Assembly: GCF_904849725.1 (NCBI RefSeq)
Contig: NC_058519.1
Coordinates: 536,866,316-536,930,315 of the forward strand
Direction of reading: 5' to 3'
DNA from: Hordeum vulgare subsp. vulgare
Lineage: Eukaryota; Streptophyta; Magnoliopsida; Poales; Poaceae
DNA: 64,000 nt
Shown: positions 31,598 to 42,575 of the stretch, piece after piece
Layout: each line of letters opens with the position of its first letter
How positions within the stretch are numbered: position 1 is the stretch's first letter
Program-made: the position numbers and the translations under genes
Notes under the pieces: model-generated
Database searches by the model: none
Told to the model about the DNA's origin: nothing
What the model saw: only the letters and a program-made list of their open reading frames with translations

Positions 31598-32020
31598 CTG
31601 TAAATAGAGAGTAATGCGAAAGCATTAGAGCTCTGAATGCAAAATTGGGCAGCATAACAGCTGTAAATGCTCAAAAACAAATTTTGAGACAACCCAAAAT
31701 GGAATAGCGTAACCACTCAACTATCAAGTTCAACTCTGTGATCATCAAACTTACTTCCTTTTTCCTAGGAATGGAAGAAACCCAAATATCTCTTGACCCG
31801 TAGTCCTATGATCTACCGATCAGAAACACGAGCCTAGAAGAAGATGAGTAACCTAGTCCTTAATTCCCGCAGAAAAGACGAGGATGACCAGAATAGAATA
31901 ATCTTGAGAAGAGAACAAGAGTCTTACGTTCCCTTCCACAAACAATTCCCTTATATATAACTAAAGCAATTCTAGACTCAACTTCGACCAGTTTGGCTTA
32001 GTAATCCTACAGTCAGTCAG
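31598..32020 (-). other. Chromovirus leader with putative splice signals
   Basis: Non-coding on the minus strand between primer site and accessory ORF. CTCTCTATTTACAG (CAG at 31600-31598) directly precedes the ORF's ATG. A donor-like GAA|GTAAGTTT begins at 31754, and GAAC|GTAAGAC lies near 31925. These would allow removal of a short intron, or of a long intron ending at the gag acceptor. Not proven. Confidence 0.4.
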
Positions 32021-32032
32021 GCTCTAATACCA
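32021..32032 (-). other. Chromovirus primer binding site
   Basis: Minus strand TGGTATTAGAGC, one base different from the tRNA-Met complement seen at 3614-3625, four bases from the LTR end at 32037. It confirms the LTR to the right as the 5' LTR. Confidence 0.8.
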
Positions 32033-32036
32033 ACGC

Positions 32037-35000
32037 TGTCGGGACCCCGATCCTAAGCCAAAGGAATCCAGCCTGTAACACATCGCATCCCTTTGCGGTC
32101 TCACGCACGGTTAACTCCACGGCTGCAGCCTTACCTTAGCCGGGACCGTTTGCGTCTTTTGACTCACGTATGCAATAGTGTCGCTAGCATTCCAATGTCA
32201 AAGAACCCGGATCGACAAGTCTAGTCATAAACCAAAGTGGCAGCACCGCACAAGGACAGGCATACATGACCCAACAAAGCAGGTGTCGGTCACCAGCGAG
32301 TGTAGACGAGTCGTAGCAAGCTACCAGGACTCCATTACATCGCGTGACATTTCCCCAAAGGGGACAGACACAGCAGCTAAGAAGGAGACATGCCGGTCAA
32401 CCAATGTGTCCGGAGCAGTAGCGAGCTACCATGGCTCGTTGGATCACAAAGGGCATTTCCCTGTAAGGAGTGCTACTAAAATTCACGACTAGGTAATCGA
32501 ACCCCATACATATCAAGTACGACACACGTACGCATGGCATACCGGTATGTATAGATACATCGATGGCATCACAACATAACCATAACATACAAGCTTTATT
32601 TAAGAGGCTCGGAAGAGCCACACACATAATATTACACAGTAAGGGTCTCACGACCCATAATAGCAGTCATTCAATTACAAGCCAGCGGAAGAGTTTAACA
32701 CTGTCTGAGTACAGACAGGTGCAACTAAAAGGCACAAGGCCTGACTATACTACAGACCCAACATAGGGCCAGATCGTAGCTGGGACACCAGCTACTCGTC
32801 GTCGTTGATGTCTATGAAGAACCCTCCGTTAGGGTCATTAGCAACCTCTGCAACATTTATTAAACAAACATGAGTACGGAGGTACTCAGCAAGACTTTAG
32901 GATAACTAACTACTCATGCAATGTATCAACAAGGTATGGTGGGGTTTCATGCGGAAAGCCAGCATTTGACTCGTGGCTAGACAACTTGCATTTTTTAAAT
33001 AATTTTGACAACTTGATTTCTCGCACACGAGTCCACTAACACCACAATCAATACACCATCGTGGAATCATTCCGTCTCCATACGGAATTGCCGTCCACGA
33101 CACTCACGCTTATCTTGGCAATTTTATGAGTAGCCATTGAAGTTGTCTATGAACAACATATGTCTCCAAGTAGTCCATATCCGCGGACGCGGCTATTCGA
33201 ATAGATCATAACCCTGCAGGGGTGTACTTCGTCACACACGCTCTCGCCACTTATCGCCATGTGCACGTCATGCACCTCGGCAACCTTCAAGCGGAAGCCT
33301 AGCGAGGGAGTCGGCCACGATCGTTAACAACACTAGTACCTAGTCCAGGTTTATCGCCTATCTGAGCGTAACCCGCACGGACGTCCGGCCGAGGTTTCCG
33401 TCACGGCCCCAAACAATGTGCGCAGGGTTCCCAAGCCCACCATCCAGGTGCCACTTGGTACACCGTGCCACTGCCTACCGCATCACAGCCCACCTCTCAG
33501 GTCAGCACCATGCATGGCCTCCAGCATGACTATAAACACCAGAAACTACTTGCAATTCCTGGACCGAGTACTAAGCGATTAATAGGTCGAGTGGGGTCAT
33601 ATTTCAGGGCCCAGCATGTGGTAGTATCTAGTCTTGGATTACATACACGGAACTCAGTTCCTAAGGACGGTTCCAATGAAACAACCCGCCATGTACTCCT
33701 ACACAGCCTTTCACCGGTACCTTTACCAAATCAGGTTCAACACACAACCTTTGCTTACCGAACACATTCTCACAATTCGGTTCATCTCCCAGATAACAGA
33801 CCATACACAACTCTAAGCATAGCATGCATAGCAGGATAAGTCACATCATGGCTCAAGCAACTACCGGGTATGCTAGGTTGCAAGGTTCGGCTATTTACTG
33901 TGACAAGGATAGGTCATGCAAAGGAAGTGGGTTCAACTAACGTGGCAAAAGCAGTTGAAGCATTTGATCCTAATGCAATAAGTAAGTGCAGGAGCAAGAA
34001 CATGGGATTTATCGGAATGATGAAAATGGTTGCTTGCCTTGTTGCTCACAGGAGTGACAATATCCGTCAGACGGATATTCGGTGGAATCCGAGGGAGCGG
34101 AGCCTACCGATAGGAATGACATCAATCAATATCAAGCATATGCAATCAAGATGATGCATGAGCATGGCATGAGAATGCAAGGTGATATACTATTATAACT
34201 AACATGTATTAGGTTTGAAGTTGATTTGAATCAAATTCAAATATCACTTCAAACGAGGTATTCTCGGATACCATTTTAATTGATTCGACCTGATGCTCAG
34301 ATCAACTTGATGTTAACATGCATGGAATGACATGTTAGGTTGCTGGTTGGTAATTAGGACAGTATTTGATCATGTCAATCATAGTGAAATTTAAATATTT
34401 TCCATATTCCATTTATAAAGTATTTATAAGAATTGACTTATTCATTAATCTACATGTTTGGGTTCTGTAACATTTTCAAACATGTTTGAAAATTGCATAT
34501 TCAGATTCCTTGGATTTTTCTGATACTTTTCAATATATAAATTATTTTCATTGGAGTTACAGATTAATTTCTATGAATTTTTGAAGTTTTAAACATTTCT
34601 GGAATTATTCTTATACTGGAAAATCCCTTTACAACATCAGCATGACATCAGCAGGTCCAACTGGCCGTTGAAAGTCAAACCTGGCCAATGGGACCCACTG
34701 GTCAGTGTCTCTCGTCAGTTTTAGATTAAAATTAAACTTAATTAGATAATTAATCTCACTAGACCCACATGTCAGTGACTTATCAAATTAATTAAATTTA
34801 TTTTCTTTAATCCAAAACTCCGAGAAGCTGGCCCCACACGTCAGTGGCTCGGGCCAGCTGAGATCCACCGGCGGCGAGGTCGTCCTCGCCGGCGGGGAGC
34901 CTCCGGCGAGCACCAGTACATCAGAGGGGCTCGGAAACGGCGCACAGGGAGCCAAACTCGGCGCCGAGAGCACCAGAAGAACGACACTTCTCCCGCGGGT

Positions 35001-35576
35001 TCATTTTTGCACTTCGCTGGGGCTGATCTGGCCGTAGATGACGCCGGCGACGAGCTTGGCGGCGGCCAAGGTTCGTGCGTCATCGGGGTCTTCGATACAG
35101 AGGGAGTTACGCACGGGACTTAGCTCCTACGGCATCTACACGACGGCCTCAGAAGGACGAGCTGATCACCGGAGGGCTACCGGCGACGAGCTCCCGCGGC
35201 AGATCTCGTCGGGCTCCGATGGAACTAGGCCTAGAGGAGGGGATTGACGGGGAGATCTTAGGGGAAAGATGCGCAAGCTCACGAGCAGTGCAGTGGTGGC
35301 GCTAGCTTGCTCGGGGACGGCCTGGAGAGGAAGAACACCGGCGACGAGCTTCAATGATCCGAGGAAGAAGACGACTGTGTCTCGTCGTTTCACTGTGTAT
35401 CGGTGTCGGGCTCGTGGCTAGAAAGCTTCAGGGAGTTGCGGCGGACCTATTGCGCGGCTCAGGAGGGAGAAGGGTAGGCTAGAACGACGGCGAGCTCGAG
35501 CTCTGCTCGGGCTCCAATGGCGGCAGAAAGAAATGAGGCAGAGGGGGAGAATGAGCTGGGGAACGGATAGCTACGA
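32037..35576 (-). repeat. Chromovirus 5' LTR, outer end missing
   Basis: Collinear with 21935-25382 of the 3' LTR and stops at GGATAGCTACGA. About 640 bases corresponding to 25383-26021 are absent. These contain the promoter-distal U3 start, so the copy cannot be transcribed from its own full LTR. The next base belongs to an Angela LTR. Confidence 0.9.
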
Positions 35577-37294
35577 GAGAGGGGTGAGTGCATCTTCATA
35601 CCTTTGAAGATCGCTAAGCGGAAGCGTTGCTAGAACGTGGTTGATGGAGTCGTACTCGCGGCGATTCAGATCGCGGTGTGATTCCGATCTAGTGCCGAAC
35701 CACGGCACCTCCGCGTTCAACACACGTGCAGCCCGGTGACGTCTCCCGCACCTTGATCCAGCAAGGAGGAGGGAGAGGTTGGGGAAGATCTCTGGCAGCA
35801 CGACGGCGTGGTGTCGATGGAGAGACGAGGTCTCTCGGTAGGGCTTCGCCAAGCACCGGCACAGAGGAGGAGAAAGAAGAGCACGGATGCGCCGAGGGAG
35901 AGGTAAAACTGTCTCTCCAAAAGCCCAAAAGTGCCCACTATATATAGGAGGAGGGGAGGGGGGGTGCCACCCCTAGGGTTCCCACCCTAGGTGGTGCGTC
36001 ACCCCCCCCCCCCCCCGCCCCCAGATGGGAGGTGCGGCGGCCAAGGCAAGGGGGAGGGGTGGCGCACCCCTAGGTGGGCCTTAGGCCCACCAGCGCCTAG
36101 GGTTTCCCCACCTCTCCACCTCCTGCGCCTTGGGCTGAGTGTGGGGGGCGCACCAACCCACCTAGGGGCTGGTTCCCTCTCGCACTTGGCCCATCTAGCC
36201 TCCCGGGGTCGTTGGCCCCTTCCGGTGGACCCCCGGGGCCACCTCCGATGGTCCCGATGGTCCCGGTACGTTACCGGTGACGCTCGGAACACTTCCGGTG
36301 TCTGAAACCATCCGTCCTATATATCAATCATTACCTCCGGACCATTCTGGAGCTCCTCGTGACGTCCGGGATCTCATCCAGGACTCCGAACAACTTTCGA
36401 TAACCTCGTATAATAATTCCCTATAACCCTAGCGTCATCGAACCTTAAGTGTGTAGACCCTACGGGTTCGGCAGACAGGCAGACATGTCCGAGACACCTC
36501 TCCAGCCAATAACCATCAGCGGGGTTTGGATACCCATGGTGGCTCCCACTTGCTCCATGATGATCTCATCGGATGAACCACGATGTCAACGATTCAATCA
36601 ATCCCGTATACAATTCCCTTTGTGTGTCGGTATAGACCTTGCTCGAGATTCGATCGTGGGTATACCCATACCTTGTTCAATCTCGTTACTGGTAAGTCTC
36701 TATACTCATTCCATAGCATGTCATCATGTGACTAACTCCTTTAGTCACATTGATCTCATGATGATGTTCTACCGAGTGGGCCCAGAGATACCTCTCCGTC
36801 ACATGGAGTGACAAATCCCGATCTCGATTCGTACCAACCCAACAGACACTTTTAGAGGAACCCGTAGTGCACCTTTATAGTCACCCAGTTATGTTGTGAC
36901 GTTTGATACACCCAAAACACTCATACGGTATCCGGGAGTTGCACAATCTCACGGTCGAAGGAAAAGACACTTGACATTAGAAAAGCTTTAGCATACGAAC
37001 AATACGATCTAGTGCTACGCTTAGGATTGGGTCTTGTCCATCACATCATTCTCCCAATGATGTGATCCCATTATCAATGACATCTAATGCCCATGACAAG
37101 GAAACCATGATCATCTATTGACTAACGAGCTAGCCAACTAGAGGCTTGCTAGGGACACATTGTGATCTATTTATTCACACATGTATTACTGTTTCCTGTT
37201 AATACAATTATAGCATGAACAATAGACGATTATCATGAACAAGGAAATATGATAATAACCATTTTATTATTGCCTCTAGGGCATATTTCCAACA
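35577..37294 (-). repeat. Angela element 1, 3' LTR (truncated)
   Basis: Starts within GAGAGAGGGGTGAG, which is base 74 or so of a full LTR (compare 53382-53460). It ends at CATATTTCCAACA. It contains a C run of 16 at about 36001-36016 that is shorter in the other two LTRs, and a stem-loop at 37040-37066. Confidence 0.9.
35937..35948 (-). promoter_or_regulatory. TATA box of Angela 3' LTR (element 1)
   Basis: Minus strand CCTATATATAGTGGGC, conserved in all three Angela LTRs at the same relative position (43012-43022, 53817-53828). BARE-1-type LTRs are known to be transcribed from TATA boxes in the LTR. Confidence 0.7.
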
Positions 37295-37306
37295 GTCTCC
37301 CACTTG
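37295..37306 (-). other. Angela element 1 polypurine tract
   Basis: Minus strand AAGTGGGAGAC adjoining the LTR start TGTTGGAAATATG. Confidence 0.85.
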
Positions 37307-37326
37307 CACTAGAGTTAATAATCTAG

Positions 37327-40300
37327 TTACATTGTGATGTATCGAACACCCATAGCATTATGGTGTTGATCATGTTTTGCTCGTGGAAGAGGTTTAGTCA
37401 ACGGGTTTGCAACATTCAGATCCGTGTGTACTTTACAAATCTCTATTACTCCACTCTGGACATGGTCCTGGATGGAACTGTAGCGGCGTTTGATGTGCTT
37501 CGTCTTCCGGTGAAACCTGGGCTCCTTGGCTATGGCAATGGCCCCAGTGTGATCACAAAAGAGTGTCATTGGACCCGACACGCTTGGAACCACTCCAAGG
37601 TCGGTGATGAACTCCTTCATCCAAATTCCTTCACGAGCCGCTTCTGAAGCAGCTATGTACTCCGCTTCACATGTAGATGCTGCCACGATTCTTGCTTGCT
37701 GCTGCACCAGCTTACTACCCCACCATTCAAAACATATACGTATCCGGTCTGTGACTTAGAGTCATCCGGATCTGTGTCGAAGCTAGCGTCGACATAACCC
37801 TTTACGACGAGCTCTTCGTCACCTCCATAAACGAGAAACATTTCCTTAGTCCTTTTCAGGTACTTAAGGATATTCTTGACCGTTGTCCAGTGTTCCAAAC
37901 CGGGATCACTTTGGTACCTCCCTACCAAACTTATGTCAAGGTTTATATCAGGTCTGGTACACAGCATAGCATACATAAGAGAGCCTACGGCTGAAGCGTA
38001 GGGGACATAACTCATCTTCTCTCTATCTGCTGTCGTGGTCGGCGACTGAGTCTTACTCAATCTCATACCTTGCAAAACTGGCAAGAACCCTTTCTTTGAG
38101 TTTTCCATATTGAACTTCTTCAATATCTTGTCAAGGTATGTACTTTGCGAAAGACCTATAAGGCGTCTCGAGCTATCTCTATAGATCTTGATGCCTAATA
38201 TGTATGCACCTCCTCCAAGGTCCTTCATTGAAAAACTCTTGTTCAAATAGGCCTTTATGCTCTCAAACATCTCTATATTATTCCCCATCAATAATATGTC
38301 ATCCACATATAGTATGAGGAAAGCTACAGAGCTCCCACTCACTTTCTTGTACAGACAGGCTTCTCCATAAACCTGTATGAACCCAAACGCTTTAATCACC
38401 TCATTAAAGTGAATGTTCCAACTCCGAGATGCTTGCACCAGTCCATAGATGGAGTGCTAGAACTTGCACACTTTGTTAGCACCCTTAGGGTCTACAAAAC
38501 CTTCTGGTTGCATCATATACAACTCTTCCTTAAGGTTCCCGTTAAGGATCGCTGTTTTGAAGTCCATTTTCCAAATTTCATAATCATAAAAGGCGGCAAT
38601 TGCTAACATGATTCGGACTGATTTCAGCTTCGCTACGAGAGAGAAAGTCTCTTCGTAGTCAATTCCTTGAATTTGTCGAAAACCCTTTGCGACAAGTCGA
38701 GCTTTATAAACGGTTACATTACCGTTCGCATCAGTCTTCTTCTTGAAGATCCATTTATTTTCTATGGCTTGCCGGTTATCGGGCAAGTCCACCAAAGTCC
38801 ATTCTTTGTTCTCATACATGGATCCAATCTCGGATTTCATAGCTTCAAGCCATTTGTTGGAATCCGGGCCCGCCATCGCTTCCTCATAGTTCGAAGGTTC
38901 ACCGTTGTCTAATGATTTCCATTACAGGGTTGCCGTACCACTCTGGTGCGGAGCGTACCCTTGTGGACCTTCGCGGCTCAGTAGTAACTTGATCCGAAGC
39001 TTCATGATCATTATCATTAACTTCCTCTTCATTTGGTGTAGGCGCCACAGGAACAACTTCCCGCGTTGCGCTACTATCCTGTTCGAGAGGGGGTGTAACT
39101 ACCTCATCAAGTTCTACCTTCCTCCCACTTACTTCTTTCGAGAGAAACTCTTTCTCTAGAAAGGATCCGTTCTTGGCAACAAAGGTTTTACCTTCGGATC
39201 TAAGATAGAAGGTATACCCAATAGTTTCCTTAGGGTATCCTATGAATACGCATTTCTCCGCTTTGGGTTCGAGCTTTTCTGGTTGAAGTTTCTTCACATA
39301 AGCATCGCAGCCCCAAACTTTAAGAAACGACAACTTAGGTTTCTTGTCAAACCATAGGTCATACGGTGTCGTCTCAACGGATTTATACGGTGCCCTATTT
39401 AAAGTGAATGCTGCAGTTTCTAATGTGTATCCCCAAAATGATAGCGGTATGTCTGTAAAAGAGATCATAGATCGTACCATATCTAATAAAGTGCGATTAC
39501 GACGTTCAGACACTCCGTTGCGTTGCGGTGTGCCAGGCGGCGTCAGTTGTGAAACGATTCCACACTTCCTTAGGTGTGTGCCAAACTCGTGACTCAAATA
39601 TTCTCCTCCACGATCAGATCGTAGACATTTAATTTTTCTGTCACGTTGATTCTCAACCTCACTCTGAAATTCCTTGAACTTTTCAAACGTCTCAGATTTG
39701 TGCTTCATCAAGTAGATATACCCATACCTACTCAAATCATCGGTGAGAGTGAGAACATAACGATAGCCACCACGAGCTTCAACGTTCATTGGACCACACA
39801 CATCAGTATGTATTATTTCCAATAAGTCGGCTGCTCTCTCCATTATTCCTGAGAATGGAGTCTTAGTCATCTTTCCCGTGAGGCACGGTTCGCATGTGTC
39901 AAATGATTCAAAGTCAAGAGACTCTAATAGTCCATCAGTATGGAGCTTCTTCATGCGCTTAACGCCGATATGACCAAGGCGACAGTGCCACAAGTATGTG
40001 GGACTATCATTATCAACTTTACATCTTTTGGTACTCACACTATAAATATGCGTAACATCAGGATCGAGATTCATCAGGAATAAACCATTCACCAGCGGAG
40101 CATGACCATAAAACATATCACTCATATAAATAGAACAACCATTATTATCTAACTTAAATGAGTAGCCGTCTCGCATTAAGCAAGACCCTGATACAATATT
40201 CATGCTCAAAGCTGGTACTAAATAACAATTATTAAGGTTTAAAACTAATCCCGACGGTAGATGTAGAGGTAGCGTGCCGACGGCGATCACATCGACCTTG

Positions 40301-41304
40301 GAGCCATTCCCGACGCGCATCGTCACCTCGTCCTTGGCCAGTCTCTGCTTATTCCGCACTTCCTGCTTTGAGTTGCAAATGTGAGCAACAGCACCGGTAT
40401 CAAATACCCAGGAGCTACTACAAGCGCTGGTAAGGTACACATCAATAACATGTATATCACATATACCTTTAACGTTGCCGGCCTTCTTGTCCGCTAAGTA
40501 TTTGGGGCAGTTCCGCTTCCAGTGACCCTTTCCCTTGCAATAGAAGCACTCAGTCTCAGGCTTGGGTCCATTCTTTTTCTTCTTCCCGGCATCTGGCTTA
40601 CTGGGCGCGGCAATGGTTTTGCCGTCTTTCTTGAAGTTCTTCTTACCCTTGCCCTTCTTGAAAATAGTGGTCTTGTTGACCATCAACACTTGATGCTCTT
40701 TCTTCATTTCTACTTCTGCACACTTGATCATCGAGTACAACTCGGGAATGGTCTTCTCCATCCCTTGCATGTTGTAGTTCAGCACAAAACCTTTGTAGCT
40801 TGGTGGTAGAGACTGGAGGATTCTGTCAATTATAGCATCATCCGGAAGTTCGACTCCAAGTGAAGTCAGACGACCATGTAACTCAGACATTTTGAGTATG
40901 TGCTCACCGACATAACTGTTCTCCTCCATCTTACAGCTAAAGAACTTGTCGGAGATTTCATATCTCTCGACACGGGCATGAGCTTGAAAATTTAGCTTCA
41001 GCTCTAGGAACATCTCATATGCACCGTGTTGCTCAAAACGCCTTTGGAGCCCCGCTTCGAAACTGTATAACATGCCACGCCTAACCACAGAGTAGTCATC
41101 ACTCCGCGTTTGCCAGACGTTCAGAATGTTCTAGGCTGCTGCGGGAGCAGGAGGGTCACCTAGCGGCACATCAAGGACATAAGCCTTTTTAGCTGCTTCA
41201 AGGATGAGCTTCAAGTTGCGAACCCAGTCCGCATAGTTGCTACCATCATCTTTCAGCTTGTTTTTCTCTAGGAATGCGTTGAAATTGAGGTTGACGTTGG
41301 CCAT
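37327..41304 (-). pseudogene. Angela element 1 gag-pol, several breaks
   Basis: ATG at 41304 (MANVNLNFNAFLEKN). Zinc knuckle CFYCKGKGHWKRNC (~codon 255). Copia protease WVFDTGAVAHIC (~300). Pre-integrase HCRLGHIG...CEPCLTGK (~440-475). Integrase Asp in IHTDVCGP, Asp in RSDRGGEYLS, Glu in GVSERRNRTLL. RT with MDFKTAILNG and YVDDILLMGN. RNase H with a Ser-Lys-Ser-Gln-Thr-Gly segment, ending GVRYITM at 37327. Breaks: TAG at 41131-41133 in gag; a 5-base loss near 38905 relative to the second copy; TAG near 38455; a one-base loss near 37687. RT motif MDFKTAILNG also departs from MDVKTAFLNG of the second copy. Inactive. Confidence 0.92.
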
Positions 41305-42561
41305 CTACAATATTTATAAATACAACTTTTAGACTAAGTTCATGACAATTAAGTTCATTTAATCAAATTAAGTATGAACTCCCACTTAAATCGACATCCC
41401 TCTAGTCATCTAAGTGATACATGATCCATGTTGACTAACCCGTGTCCGATCATCACGTGAGACGGACTAGTCACCATGGTGAGCAACTTCATGCTGATCG
41501 TATTCAACCATAGGACTCATGTTCAAACTTTCGGTCTATTGTATTCGAGGTCATGTATGTACATGCTAAGCTCGTCGAGTCAACCTAGGTATTTCGCGTG
41601 TGTAAATCTGGCTTACACCCGTTGTATGTGAACGTTAGAATCTATCACACCCGATCATCACGTGGTGCTTCGAGACAACGATCCTTCGCAACGGTGCACA
41701 CTTAGGGGAATATGTTCTCGAAATTTTAAGAGGGATCGTCTTATTATGCTACCGTCGTTCTAAGCAATAAGATGAAAAACATGATAAACATCACAATGCA
41801 ATCATATAGTGACATGATATGGCCATTATCATCTTTGCTCTTTCGATCTCCATCTTGAGGCATCGCATGATCATCATTGTCACCGGCGTGACACCATGAT
41901 CTCCGTTATCATGATCTCCATCATCGTGTCTCCGTGAAGTCGTCACGCCAACTACTACTATCACTACTACTATATCTAACCGTTAGCAATGAAGTAAAAG
42001 TAGTAAGCACATGGCGTTGCATCCCATACAATAAATTAAGACAACTCCTATGGCTCCTGCCGGTTGTCATACTCATCGACATGCAAGTCGTGAAACCTAT
42101 TACAATAACATGATCATCTCATACATCATTCATGCAACATCACAACTTTGGCCATATCACATCACATGTCAAACCCTGCAAAAACAAGTTAGACGTCCTC
42201 TAATTGTTGTTGCAAGTTTTACGTGGCTGATTTGGGTTTCTAGCAAGAACGCCTTCTTACCTACGTGACAGCCACAATGATGATATGCCAAAGCTATGTA
42301 CCCTTCATAAGGACCCTTTTCATCAAATCCAATCCGACTAGAGTAGGAGAGACAGACACCCGCTAGCCACCTTTATGCACGGTGTGCATGTCTATCGGTG
42401 GAACCAGTCTCAAGTAAGCGTACATGTAAAGTCGGTCCTGGGCGCTTCATCCCACAATACCGCCGGAAAATAATAAGACTAGTAGCAGCAAGCAATTGAC
42501 AAATCATGGCCCACAATCTTTTGTGTTCCACTCGTGCATAGAATCTAAGCATAGAAAACCT
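41305..42561 (-). other. Angela element 1 untranslated leader
   Basis: About 1.25 kb between primer site and gag without conserved coding sequence. BARE-1-type elements have such long leaders, which carry packaging and dimerisation signals; none can be pinpointed here. AATATTGTAG directly precedes the gag ATG. Nothing else is seen. Confidence 0.7.
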
Positions 42562-42574
42562 GGCTCTGATGCCA
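42562..42574 (-). other. Angela element 1 primer binding site
   Basis: Minus strand TGGCATCAGAGCC next to the LTR end ACGTTACCCAACA. Complementary to initiator tRNA-Met apart from one position. Confidence 0.88.
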
Positions 42575-42575
42575 C

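Larger units (their letters stand above)
21935..35576 (-). mobile_element. Tekay-type chromovirus (Gypsy), minus strand, 5' LTR truncated
   Basis: LTRs begin TGTCGGGACC on the plus strand (21935 and 32037), and the complete one ends GGGATGTGACA (26021). Between them, on the minus strand, are a primer site, an accessory ORF, gag-pol with protease, RT, RNase H, integrase and chromodomain, and a polypurine tract. Gypsy order plus a C-terminal chromodomain places it in the chromoviruses; long LTRs and the SGGELSHP-type ending suggest the Tekay/Del lineage. The right LTR breaks off at about 35576 where an Angela LTR begins. It was inserted into the Sirevirus LTR. Confidence 0.9.

Noticed and set aside
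35571..36305. Frames on both strands in Angela LTRs, repeated at 42630-43220 and 53436-54218
   Set aside because: They lie in the LTR leader/promoter region, differ by frameshifts among the three copies and lack domains.
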